A DNA stretch of 64,000 nt from positions 5,332,001 through 5,396,000 of the forward strand of contig JAWNGF010000002.1 of assembly GCA_037039685.1 (NCBI GenBank). The letters are read 5' to 3'. How positions within the stretch are numbered: the first letter of the stretch is position 1; every line of letters starts with the position of its first letter. The notes beneath the pieces were generated by a model that was given only the letters and a program-made list of their open reading frames with translations, made no database searches and was not told where the DNA came from. This document shows, piece after piece, positions 32,457 to 43,574 of the stretch. A program made the position numbers and the translations under genes. The DNA is from Ceratobasidium sp. AG-K (taxonomy: Eukaryota; Basidiomycota; Agaricomycetes; Cantharellales; Ceratobasidiaceae).

Positions 32457-34535
32457 ATGAGTTCTCCAGGAATACCAAAGAACGTTGGCTGTTGGTCCGG
32501 TCTGCGTGCGCTAGTCAATAACCGCAATCGAGCGGTTGGCCAAAGTTGCGATGAATCGAATAATCCTATTTGCCCGGATCCAGCTGCTAACCCAGCCACG
32601 ACCTTTGGGGACTTGCCACCGGCATATCAAACGCCATCACCTACCACCAGTGGGGACTTCTGTTGTACCTGGCCGGCGCTCAAACAGGAAAAGGCTATAC
32701 ACACGCCCACCAAAGACATTTATTCCCTTCCCTTTCCCGAAGCTGCTACCAGTGATCAGGCCATTCAAGGCTTGGACGAGTTGCTGCGCGAGCTGAGCCT
32801 TGAGATCCACGGCAAGTCCGACTCCCTTTCTCAGTATATTCACGGCTATTAACCAAGAGTCCATACTGCTGCAGATCACCCCGAATTGCACTGGGATGTT
32901 CAGTGGGTACTCGATCGTTATTTAATGCGTGTCCAGGTCATTCATTGCTCGACTTAAGCTACGCGCACGACACATTGACTCAATTCTTAGAAGAACAAGG
33001 ATTTCATGTCACCCGTCATTATCTAGCTGACCAACTGCCTGGTAACACAGCATGGCGGGGCGAATTCGTTGTGCCTGGTAAAACCAAAGATCCACTCTGT
33101 GTCGTAGGATTAAACTCGGAAATGGACGCACTCCCGGGCGTAGGCCATGCTTGCGGACACAACCTTATTGCTATCGCGGGAGTAGCTGCAGCATTGGGAC
33201 TCAAAGGTGCGATGGAACAACATGGTATACCGGGTAAAATCGTTATTTTGGGTACACCATGTAAGTTTCTCCGTTCGAGGCAGTGTGGCACCTATTATAA
33301 AAGCAACTACAGCCGAGGAGGGCGGAATGGGAAAGGAGTGGCTAATTAGAGCGGGTGCGTACAAGGAGATGGACATCTGTTTGATGTAGGTCCAACCACT
33401 TCGACTCCGTATTCAAATCTATTTACAAATACGGTTCGAAGGACACATCCCGGTCCTGGCGATCCTCGCATCGTGGCATCGCCTCCCTCACTTGCTTTAC
33501 AGTCGTTTGTGGTGGAATATCATGGCCAAACGTGAGCATGATCTAGAATTACCTCCGCAAACCTAACCGCAAGCCTCATCATAGTGCACACGCCGGAGCC
33601 GCTCCTTGGGAAGGCAGAAACGCATTAGATGCTGCATTCATCGCATACACCGCACTAAGTGCGCTCCGCCAACAAGTGCACCCCTCCTCCCGGATCCATG
33701 GAATAATTGAAGGGCGTGACTGGGCTCCGAACGGTCAGCGTTCATGAATCGATCGAGTACATGGATAAACTAACTTTGGAGCCCAGTTATCCCTGATTAT
33801 GCAAGGATGAAGTATATAATACGCTGCCCAACATGGGAAGAGACCTTAGCGCTTCGTTCTCGGGTCAACAGGTGTTTTGAGTAGGTCGTTAAGCCTTCAT
33901 GACTGATTCAGGCTCAGCTGTTTCAAAAAGGGCCGCAGCGCACGCGACGTCTTGCACGATGACCGTCAACGAAGGAGATACTATCAAAGATCTCAGGCAA
34001 AACACTGTCCTGGCCGACGAATTCGCGGCGATTATGTCGGTCAGGCATGGCTATGCGTCTGTATCTGGCAGTGAGATGGGCGCGTCAACCGACTTTGTAA
34101 GCACAGCAAGTCTCTATAGCCCCGGGCACGGACTCTAACATGTATTGGCAGGGCAACGTCACATTTGGTGAATTATTTTGTTTGCCCAGTCGTCACATGG
34201 CTAACAGTTGCGTAGAATTACCGTCTATACACCCAATGTTCTGTAAGTCGTAAATTATTCGTTCGAACTATCGTGGCTAGGTTGATTAACTCTTAAAAGC
34301 AATCCCTACCGTGGTTAATGGGGGAAACCACACACTAGCATTCACCGCAGCAGCCCGTACTCCGGAAGCTCATAAGAACACGATTGCTGTTTCCAAAGGG
34401 CTAGCAGCTGTGGGCCTACGCGCATTGCTGGACAAGGGATTTCTCCAGTCGGTAAGTAAGGTCTTGATTTCAAGCGCGATCGGCGGTAACCAATACGTTT
34501 ACGGCCAGGTCAAGAGTGCATATAAGCGGCCATAA
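32457..34535 (+). CDS. M20 family amidohydrolase/peptidase
   Basis: A zinc-dependent amide hydrolase of the aminoacylase-1-like type; the substrate is unknown. The metal site is seen in GLNSEMDALPGVGHACGHN, followed by the catalytic Glu pair in EEGGMGKEW. The dimerisation part holds QTAHAGAAPWEGRNALDAA and GIIEGRDWAPN. The C-terminal part holds ASTDFGNVTF, NGGNHTLAF and VSKGLAAVGLRAL. The N-terminal 90 residues are Pro/Ser rich (with PPAY) and not conserved. The intron before DHPELHWD is GC-AG (32812-32874, donor CACG|GCAAGT). Other introns I followed keep frame, including one at about 33887 that ends AAAAAG before GCCGCA. The stop is TAA at 34533. Confidence 0.9.
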
Positions 34536-34613
34536 CTATGCTTGGTGTTCGAAATTATGGTTCAATGGCCGATTTCTAATCCAATGTATATATTACAAAT
34601 GCAAAGCTACATT

Positions 34614-35702
34614 TCACAATTTAAGCGATCTCCAGCCCATGTCCAAAGCATCTTTTACGAGGAAGTCGTACCACAGAGGTACGATCGGAACTGTAGCCAA
34701 ATGCCACAACGCATGTGCGTCAACCATTCGACCCCAGGGAGGGAAATCGAAAAGCTCAAGTGACGTGGCCAAGGTTGTACAAAGGACGAACCAGGCCGGC
34801 TGTAGGGAAAATTTAGGGCGGTACGGTCTATCTCGTCCTGGGAACAAGCGAATCCTGCCCCAGGGATACAAAAGCCAAAGGCCATTGTGAACGAGACCGA
34901 CAACCAGGTTTGCGGCCATGTTATACGTATAGTCAAATCGAGGCAATAGTGTCAAGTAGCTCACATGCCCTATGTAGAGTAGAGCACACAGGGCAGCCCA
35001 AGACTTGTAAACCGCACTGGTGGCGGAATTGGATGTCTGTGGGTAGAGGTGAAATAGTCGGACTACCGTAAAGAAGAGCGAGTATAGAATAGCGAGGCCC
35101 GCAGAAAAGTAGTCTAACATCTCTGTTATGGGCGTGTCTATCCAGTAGAACGTAAGGGTAATTTACCCAAGTTACAAAGCATATGACTTACCACGAGTAT
35201 GAAAAACCGAGCTCCATACCCAAGCATTCATTGCTAACACCGACCAGCCGACATAGAATGATCGCATATGAAAGGTTTTGGGTACTCGTTCTAATATCTT
35301 TCGCAGACCGACAGCGTGAGCGGCCAGGTTCATCAAGGAGAATAGTACGCTGGCAGGTTCTTGCATTCCTGCAAGTCTCCAAAATGGCCACTTGCCATAG
35401 AATTGTTGTATCCGTGCCGACGGATGCGAAGATAATCCGTGACGCTGTGCTTGGGCGTTTTCTTCGATAGCAATATCAGTCAATATGTGCATACATGTGT
35501 ATTTGCAGTCGTCCCGACATGTCCAGCGTGTAAGCCGAAGGGCAAGTGGGAGGGCAGTTTGACCAGTTGCAGCGATTGGAGGGCAATTGCGAGTAACACA
35601 GGTTGAAAGGCATTGCTGAAATGCAGGGGACCTGTCACCACTAGATGCACTAGCCAGAGTAGCAAATGGGATTATGGCATATAGTAAACGACATAGTATC
35701 AT
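34614..35702 (-). CDS. PER1: Per1/PGAP3-like GPI-phospholipase
   Basis: Per1 acts in the ER on GPI anchors, removing the unsaturated sn-2 acyl chain during remodelling. A signal peptide (MILCRLLYAIIPFATLASAS) is followed by the Cys-rich lumenal part (FQQCLSTCVTRNC, TCRDDCKYTCMH). Then come several membrane helices with family residues: QFYGKWPF, SVFHTR|DTPITEMLDYF, LLPRFDYTYNMAANL, and DAHALWHLATVPIVPLWYDFL with the conserved His pair. One intron lies after FHTR. The stop TGA is at 34614-34616. It is convergent with the M20 gene, about 80 bp away. Length and topology fit the family. Confidence 0.93.
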
Positions 35703-35910
35703 GTTGGCACAGTACGACGGGAAACAACAAGCATGACCAACACGTGATCCCCCATGGAACCTAAGCGCCCGAACACAAACGTGGTGCTTTCGTTGACCGC
35801 TGGAGACACCTGTTCTTGAGCGCGTCTTTCTTAACTATAGAATCCTACAGCGTTTTGACGAAAAAATCTGGTTCCCTTCAGCCCTTGACGCCACATCGGA
35901 TACTACTACA

Positions 35911-36720
35911 ATGACTTCAAACCTCACGGGTCGCCCCTTAGACTTGCTCTATTTCATCTTTTTCGCCGTAAGAAACCTGGCGTTATGACTTATTACTATA
36001 TTGAACCATACCTTTTTTAACCTAAAATCGCGTAGATTCATATTCCTGCTACAATATTCATGGATCTTCAAGCCATTGCTCCACCTGGTCTATTTCCCTC
36101 GGGTTTCCAAATCATTCCCAACTTCTACCTGAAAATATCTGGAGATCCTTTGATTGCGGGCGCAATGGGTTTACATGGCATTCCTACCCAATTTACGTGG
36201 TTCAGAACATTTATCGTGATGGAAGGGTAAGCACACGAACAACTTGTCCATGGCCAATGAATTTTCACCTTGTCTAGGCTCTTTCAGCTTCCCATATTCT
36301 TTTTGGGAATGTACTTACTTAAAAAGAGTATGTTGCCCAGTATATCGAGGTTTCACGAAACCAACCAACATTAATTGCCAGGCTCTCCATATACACCTGT
36401 GTTGCTGGTGTTGTATGGCTCCCACGTAACTACAACATTAGCTCCAGTGCTCACAACAACTCTGGCAACCCCTGCAGCTGTTGCAGATGCTGTCGAGAAA
36501 TCCCTTCCCTTCCAATCAGTGAACTCATCGCAGCTACTAAGTAAGTCTGAAACTGACTTGAGATACTGGGGCGTTACTGATTAAGCTACAATAAGTCTTG
36601 CTGTCATCGTATGTTCCATTTTTACTCGTACCTTTGGCCATGACGGTCGATGGAGTTATCCGTCTAACACAACTTGTGAACCGTAACCAAGCCTTAGAGA
36701 AATCTACCAAAAGCCTGTAG
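35911..36720 (+). CDS. EXPERA-domain membrane protein (TMEM97/sigma-2 receptor-like), copy 1
   Basis: Four predicted membrane helices: LLDLLYFIFFA-IHIPATIFMD, SGDPLIAGAMG, LFQLPIFFLGMYLL and VLLVLYGSHVTTTLAPVL. EXPERA proteins include sterol isomerase and the TMEM97 NPC1 regulator; the exact role here is unknown. The ATG at 35911 starts MTSNLTGRPLDL. Introns fall after FFA, after VMEG, after LLKK and after SSQLL, and all keep frame to the TAG at 36718. A damaged second copy with the same intron positions lies 384 bp downstream. Confidence 0.85.
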
Positions 36721-37103
36721 CTATTCGATTTCACCTTCCCGGGTTGTATGGCGTCCAGTATCGACGAACTATAGTACTTTGGTCTTGCCGTACTCATGCG
36801 CGTGTGGTTGGCGCTCATGTTGTTCTTCGAGTTCGCATCTATGCCGTTTTATACTAGCAAAACGCGCGAGGCTAAGACATCTCTACAGGAGTTCAATGAG
36901 CACCTAAGAGGCGAGCAAAAGCTCGACCTCGTATTTCGACTAAGACCTTCGTCCCACCTTGCGAAATAAAGTGCCAAAGGGCACACGCTTAGTGGTAGGC
37001 CGATTTTTGGACACTTGCTAGACACGTGATAATACCTAACCGAGGGATATTACTTCCATGTGGAGTGATTCTACGCCATAAAAAAGTAGCTAAAAGGATC
37101 TAT
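36721..37103. other. Spacer between the two EXPERA copies
   Basis: About 380 bp without a supported ORF. It separates the tandem copies and presumably once held the promoter and first exon of copy 2. Confidence 0.4.
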
Positions 37104-37855
37104 ATGTTATTTTTCGTGGTATGTCTATGACAGTATACTAAACGATAAAATACCTGACCGCAATCCGCAGGTTCGTGTTCCCGTGACACTGCTTGCCGAT
37201 CTTCCGCCCTTGGTAACTCTGGGGACACTATCTGCACTTTTCCAGATCCTCCCCGATATATGGGTAAAATTCTCTGGAGATCCCTTGGTGGTGGGTACGA
37301 TGGGGCTGTGGTATTCCCACCCAGCTTACATGGTTCAAAACGTTCACTGCGATGGAGGGTGAGCGTTTGCATGTTCACTATGACGCAACTAACTCATTTT
37401 ATAATTTAGGTTGTTTCAGTTCCCCACATTTTTAGTTGGTGTATATTTACTAAAGAAACGCGCGCAATTTCTGTTCATTATCTGACGCATATACTATTCA
37501 ATTTTACCTTGCAATTGCAGGTTCGCCCTATGCGCCTATATTGCTAGTCTTATATGGTGCCCATGCAATAACAGCATTGGGACCGGTGGTTACTACAACC
37601 CTAGCGACTCAAGTCGCCACGGAGAGCAGTATGAAAAATACCACTCGGTTTGATGCAGTGAACTTATCCCAGCTGTTGAGTAGGTTTGTTGAGAAAACGC
37701 GATACACGTTCCTCACTAAACTTGCACCAGTACTACTGACCTCATGCACCCCTTGGTTAATCGTACCCTTGACGATGGCTATCGACGGCACAATGCGCTT
37801 GATCAAGCTCGTAAAGCATGTTCAAGAGTTGGAGAGGGCTGTAAAACATTTGTAG
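37104..37855 (+). pseudogene. EXPERA-domain protein copy 2, probably broken
   Basis: This is a clear paralogue of the gene at 35911. VRVPVTLLADLPPL, ILPDIWVKFSGDPLVVGTMG, LFQFPTFLVGVYLLKK, GSPYAPILLVLYGAHAITAL and LIVPLTMAIDGTMRLIKL all have counterparts, and introns fall at the same positions. The first exon is barely recognisable (only MLFFV before the intron; the Asn/Gly N-terminus is missing). After GTMGL the frame shifts: compared with copy 1, two bases are missing at about 37306-37312, after which IPTQLTWFKTFTAMEG is in frame again with the next exon. The stop is TAG at 37853. A functional gene with a sequence error is the alternative. Confidence 0.65.
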
Positions 37856-37974
37856 CTCCGCGTTGGAGCCAAGTCGTATATAGTTGACCCGTAAATGGCA
37901 ACTGATTACGTCATCGCATTGCGTCCGAAAAAGTGTACACAGTATTTCAAATTGACTGACTCAAGCTAACCACC

Positions 37975-39496
37975 ATGTCTGCGGAATCTATCGCACGAGC
38001 GTCCAAAAAGGCGTTCGAAGCATCGCAGCTCGTTGGGAGTGAAGAAAGGATCACTGCATTATATGCCATTCGACAAGCGTTACAAGATAACAAGGCGGCC
38101 ATTCTGGAGGCGAACAAAAAGGATATGCAGGTAAATTTCATTTCAATGCCATGCAGCGACCCTTACTAAGTACATTACAAGAATGCACAAATGCTGGTCG
38201 AAGCAGGACAGCTTGCTCCTTCCCTCGTTAAACGACTCGACCTAACGACTGGGGATAAGTGGGAATCCATGCTTCAAGGCATCACCGATGTTGCAGATTT
38301 ACCCGACCCGAATGGTATCGTATCCTACGCGCGAAAGCTGGACGACGAGCTTGAGCTTTATCGGGTTTCATGCCCTATTGGAGCACTTTTAGTGATATTT
38401 GAAGCACGACCGGAGGTCGTCGTGAACATCGCTTCTTTGGCCATCAAATCTGGTAAACGACGCACCGCTTCTGCTGTAGTGCCTTGCCTAACCTATTGTC
38501 TGTTTGATTTTGCATAGGTAACTCTGCGATTCTCAAAGGGGGGAAGGAGTCGGCTCAAACTGCCCAGCAACTCTCACTCGCCATTCGATCAGCCCTAGCT
38601 AAAAGCAGCTTGGATGAACATTACATCCAGACAGTTGAAACCCGTGACGAAGTTTCATCGCTCCTCGAAATGGACGACTATATTGACTTAGTAATTCCTC
38701 GTGGAAGCAACTCTCTCGTTAAATCGATCCAGCACAACACACGTATACCTGTAATGGGTCATGCTGACGGGCTTTGTGCTGTATATCTTGACGAGACCGC
38801 CGACCTTAACAAGGCACTCCGAGTGGTCGTGGACTCTAAGGTATGATCCTGAGCCAACAAGGTACAGTCTAACTTAGGACCTGTTTTTAGACTAACTATC
38901 CCGCGGCGTGCAACTCGGCCGAAACTCTTATTGTCCACACCTCTTTACTCAGCACCATTTGGCCGAAAGTCGCCGAGTCTCTCTTGTCGCATGATGTGGA
39001 GCTACGATGTGATCCAGAGACGCTTAAATCTCTGGGGGAATTGGCGCATTCATCCTCTCATCTTGTCAAACCATCAACACCCGCTGACTACAAGACCGAA
39101 TTTCTATCGCACACCCTCGCAGTCCTCGCGGTCCCTTCTTTGGCTGCGGCTGTAGCCCATATAAATTCTCATTCCTCGCACCATACTGACTCCATCGTGA
39201 CAGAGAGTCAGAGCAACGCGTCGATATTCTGTCGTGGAGTCGACAGTGCTGGAACTTTCGTTAATGCAAGCACTCGCTTCGCCGATGGTTTCCGGTACGG
39301 CTTTGGTACCGAGGTCGGCATCAGCACCGGCAGGACTCATGCGAGAGGGCCAGTTGGACTGGATGGACTGGTCATCTATAAGTATTTACTCCGGAGTAAC
39401 TCAGACGAGGGCCACATTGCTGGGGAGTATGGCGCTGGTGAAGGCAAGAAGCGATTTAAGCATACGGAGATTACAACCAAACGGGCACCATTCTGA
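37975..39496 (+). CDS. PRO2: Gamma-glutamyl phosphate reductase
   Basis: Reduces gamma-glutamyl phosphate to glutamate semialdehyde with NADPH in proline synthesis (ProA/Pro2). Seen: MSAESIARASKKAFEAS, CPIGALLVIFEARPEV, LKGGKES, VIPRGSNSLVKSIQ, GHADGLCAVYLDE, the catalytic Cys in NYPAACNSAETLIVH, STRFADGFRYGFGTEVGIST and GPVGLDGLVIYKY. Introns fall after KKDMQ, after AIKSG and after VVDSK, all in frame. The length is normal. The gene starts about 120 bp after the EXPERA copy 2 stop. Confidence 0.95.
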
Positions 39497-39718
39497 CGGA
39501 AGAGTATAATGATGTAGCCTAGCTTTCACATGTTTCTTGAATCTCGTACACATTGAAATAAATAAATAACCCATGATTGTATGCACCTACGCAGAGCTCA
39601 TGACAGATGTGGGCATCCACGTGATTATCGATCTAATCAGAAGCCACAACCACCACACCCCCAAGCGCCGATAGCGCGTAAGGAAGCTCGAACTCTTGTG
39701 GCACGTCGCCCGACGAGC

Positions 39719-41754
39719 ATGCCTAATTACCACATCGCTATATCACTATTTAAACCAACCAAGGCTACCAACAACAGTTTTATCCCTTCTAGTCTATTTG
39801 AGTCGCTTCCAGACCATCGAAATCTCGTGACCTCCAGTGATAACCAGATTGGCCCGACTCCACTGGAAGCATCTCTCGTTTCGGGCCGCGCTACTGAAGA
39901 CTATCGCTTAGGGCAAATCGGTGTAAATTGGGTTGATTTTGTCTCCAAGAACGAGAACAGTCAATCTGAAACTGCGAACATGAAGCGTGCAGGTACTACC
40001 GCTGTCTTGGTGCTATTGAGGCCATCAATAATGATTGTGTACAGGATCCGCATTTCGAGCCGCAAGTGGCAAATTCGTACCTACGAGTGAAATCCGCTCG
40101 GGTGTTACTAACTTGAGCCGGGGCGTCGTACATATTCTGAGGGAGTCGAGAGGTCCTCCCAGAAAAGAGACGGACGCTCCGCCGAGACTATTGGAGGAGT
40201 TCTCGCATAAAGATGGCACTGTGCTTGCTATTCTTGCCGTTCCATCGTATATCGGTCCGTCCGACTTGCTTGCCTGGACGTCACCTGCAGCGGATGGCAT
40301 CCAACATCTCCGAATTGTACAGTATGTATCATATTATTTTACATTCCCTTCCATTGACTTATACTGCTACAGTGACAACCAGCCAAATCGCTCCATGGCG
40401 GTAATCAAATTTCGTTCGAAAGATGACGCAAATGTCTTCATGGAGACCTACAATGGGCGTCAGTTTACAGCTATGGAGGTATGTGTCCAACGGCTGTAAT
40501 TAACAGACTAATCGAACACGACTTAGCCCGAGACTTGTCATGTCGTAAGAGTCTTATCAGTGCGAATTAATACCTTGGACGCTGGTAGCCCCATCCCATA
40601 TTTCGCGGACCAGGCGGCAGTTATGTCCGAGCTCCCAACGTGCCCCGTTTGCCTTGAGAGAATGGACACCGCCTTGACTGGATTAATCACTGTTGCCTGT
40701 TCACATACTTTCCACTGTTCTTGTCTGAGTAAGTGGGGCGATGTACGGTACGTATACAGCTGTTTGCCTTCCAGTCGATGGGCTTACACCATTACGTAGT
40801 TGTCCGGTCTGTCGCTACTCGCAAACGATGTTGGTTACACACCCACCGTCTGCGGTTCGTTCCCCAGATCCCAATGCACGTTGCTCGGATTGCGGTACCG
40901 ACGCAAACCTGTGGATATGTCTTATTTGTGGAAATATTGGCTGTGGGCGGTATGCGAGAGCTCACGCCCACGCCCACCACGAGTTCTCAGCGCACCTTTA
41001 CGCACTCGAACTGGCCACGCAGCGGGTCTGGGATTACGCAGGTGACGGTTACGTTCATAGGCTTATCCACAATCGCGCAGAAGGCAAATTGGTTGAGCTA
41101 CCTAGTTCTTCCAACGCTATCAACGCTGGCAACCCAGGCGGCGGAGACAGTTCACTTGGTCCTAGTCCAGACGATATGCGTGCGGCAGAAAAAGTCGAAG
41201 CGGTTGGGCTCGAATATGCAAATCTTCTCGCCTCACAGCTGGATTCCCAACGAGCATACTTTGAGGAGCAAGCGTCGGAACTGCGCGCCGCCTTGGATGC
41301 TTCCCGAGCCGAGTTGGCTCGGGTCAAAGCTGCGTCTGAGGAGCGAGCCAAGGAGGACGAAATTAGCCGCGCTGAAGCAGCCGAACGGGCGGCTGAGAGC
41401 GAGGTGGCGCGGGTCAATGCACAGAAACGCGCGGACAAAATGCAAGATCTTGCGCGAAAGCTAGAAAAGGACCTGAAGGCCGAGCGCGCGGTGAGCGAAG
41501 GACTAATGGCAAGGATTAATAAACTTCAGGAGGCGGAAGCTGCCGGCGCACAGGAGAGAGCCGACTTGAGGGAGAGGTTGAAGGATGTAGAAGACCAGTT
41601 AAGGGATGTAATGTTCTTTTTGGAGGCGAAAACTACCATCGAACAACAGGGAGAACAATCGGAACTCGCTGGTGGGAGTATCGTTGTGCCTCCCACGCCA
41701 TCTACACCAGTACCACAGAAGGGCGGTTCACGCAAGAAGAAAGGAGGACGTTAG
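39719..41754 (+). CDS. ETP1: BRAP2/Etp1-like RING and UBP zinc-finger protein
   Basis: BRAP2 homologues are E3 ubiquitin ligases; yeast Etp1 acts in ethanol tolerance and nitrogen signalling. In order: MPNYHIAISLF; the BRAP2 RRM-like domain (LAILAVPSYIGPSDLLAW, MAVIKFRSKDDANVFMETYNG); a RING finger (CPVCLERMD...CSHTFHCSCLSKW...CPVCRY); a UBP zinc finger (CSDCGTDANLWICLICGNIGCGRY...HHEFSAHLYALE, HRLIHN); a long coiled coil (ASRAELARVKAASEERAKE onward); and a basic Lys/Arg tail. The intron inside the RING keeps frame. The start at 39719 is chosen for the conserved MPNYHI; an in-frame ATG exists at 39581. It is convergent with Arp9. Confidence 0.92.
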
Positions 41755-41812
41755 GGATGTCTGGATGAAATCATTAATGTATATACTATTCCTGTACAGT
41801 ACTTCGCTCAGA

Positions 41813-43477
41813 CTATGACATGTATTCCAATAAAGCAACAGGTCCCTTGGAAGAATAGTCATTTTTGGATACATAGTTCCGTGCCGAAGAGTCGCAGAAT
41901 GTCAGCTAAATTTAATCTGTTAACCAACAACTAACGACTATGGTAGGCAACTCTCACTTTGGCGACAATGCTACCTCCAAGGAATCCCGCAAGTCCATCT
42001 CCCTTTTCCCGGTATTCGGCGAAATATTCGGGCACGCGGATCGACCTTACCGCCCGGGGCTGGGCCTCGTTGGCTTGCTCTTCTGCCTTCAATACGTAAG
42101 GGAGCAATCGCGAGTGAACAGCATATGAAAGGGCTAGCGAGAAGTGTCACCTAATGGTCGAGGAGATGACTAGAATTGACTTACATTTGTCCAAGGCAGA
42201 TAGCTCCCCCGTAACGAATACCGAATCGTATAGAGCATGTCGGACAAAGGACTCGACCGCCTGCGCAGAATAATTGACCCACTCCTGTATGCCAAATACC
42301 ACTTTGGCGTTTTTCAGGTCCTCCTGAACAGTTTGGACATTCTTTAAGACATTCGGATCAAACAGAGGCTCACAGAACCGGTGACGGTCCTTTCCGACCG
42401 TAACCTGTTTGCCCTCAAACTCAACGGTAAGGAGATCCAAGGCCGCAATCTCGGCCTCTCGTGCTCGCTCCGCAGCGGTACTGTTCTTGGTGTTCTTTTT
42501 CCGGGTATTGGCCTCAACTACAGCCTTTTCGCGACCAGCGACGACCACAGCGGCGATATTGGTCACGCCTTCATCCTCCTCCTCTGGCGGAGCCACATCA
42601 CCAGCGAGAGGGACTTTTATATGGCCTTCTTTCCACAGCTGCTGAGCAAGTCGGAGTAGAGTGGCATTCAAGTCAGGTTGAGGACCCAAGGTAGTAACCA
42701 GGGTGGAATTCGTGGCGAGAAGGTGTGCCAAGTATGCTTCGCAATGTCGAACTCCAAGTGGAGCAATGACTGTAGCTGGTACTTGGATGGCCGAGTCGTA
42801 GATGCAGGTAATGTCGGTGCATGTGTTGTGAATGTCTATGACGATCCCTGAAACCGCGTTGGCAGCGTAGAGTTGGAGAAGTGGCCTTTCAATCACAGAT
42901 AAACCGGCTACATTCAGGCGCTCGAAGAATATTTGCGCCACGCGGGCGTGGCCATCACGGGAAACGGTAGAGGGTAGGCCAAGTAGGACTGGTGATTCAT
43001 TTTGCGTTCTTCGAATTTTCAGTCCAGTAAATAGGACGTATTTCCTGCAAGACGATTAATGTGATTTGAGGCGCAACGGGGGGAGAGCTTACCACAATGC
43101 TTCTGCTTGCGTCCAGTCTGAAACACCACCTGTTTTCGGATTGCTCCCTTCAAACGGCCAAAAGATATCAAGCTCCTCTCCGTTTGCAAGTGCTTCATCA
43201 ATTTGAGGGCCAACCAGATAGCTTGACGGCCTTAAGGCGATTTTCGATGATTCCGCGTCTGCAGAGGTTTCTCCGTTTTTGGACGTTGTAGACGCGTTTT
43301 TGCGGAGTGCCACTCGTGCGGGAATATTCTAATAATACAGTTATTGATAGAGTGAATAAGTTACGAGGATTCACATACGACTGTAGGCGTTCGAAGTAAT
43401 TCATGGATGCCTTGACCCGCTTTGATCGTTGACCTCCCAGTATCAATGATTACCACTGTCGACTCTCTGAAGGACAT
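41813..43477 (-). CDS. ARP9: Actin-related protein Arp9 (SWI/SNF and RSC subunit)
   Basis: A nuclear actin-like subunit of SWI/SNF-family remodellers. It starts MSFRESTVVIIDTGRSTIKAG, the actin phosphate-1 region. SGIVIDIHNTCTDITCIYD corresponds to the phosphate-2 loop. A charged insert (EEEDEGVTNIAAVVVAGREKAV, AAERAREAEIAALD) follows, then ESFVRHALYDSVFVTGELS. Two further short exons are needed: one with LLPYVLKAEEQ and EYFAEYREKGDGLAGFLGGS, and a last one with DSSARNYVSKNDYSSKGP ending at TAG (41813-41815). The fold is conserved, but ATPase residues are weak, as is usual for Arp9. It is divergent from COQ6, with 97 bp between the start codons. Confidence 0.88.
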
Positions 43478-43574
43478 GTTGTTGTTCTGGTCAAGCGCCC
43501 AACGCGCCAATTTCACATGGCGTTAGTGATCGACAACGGAACTCTCAAGCGCCGTCAACTCGGCGACCATCCTC

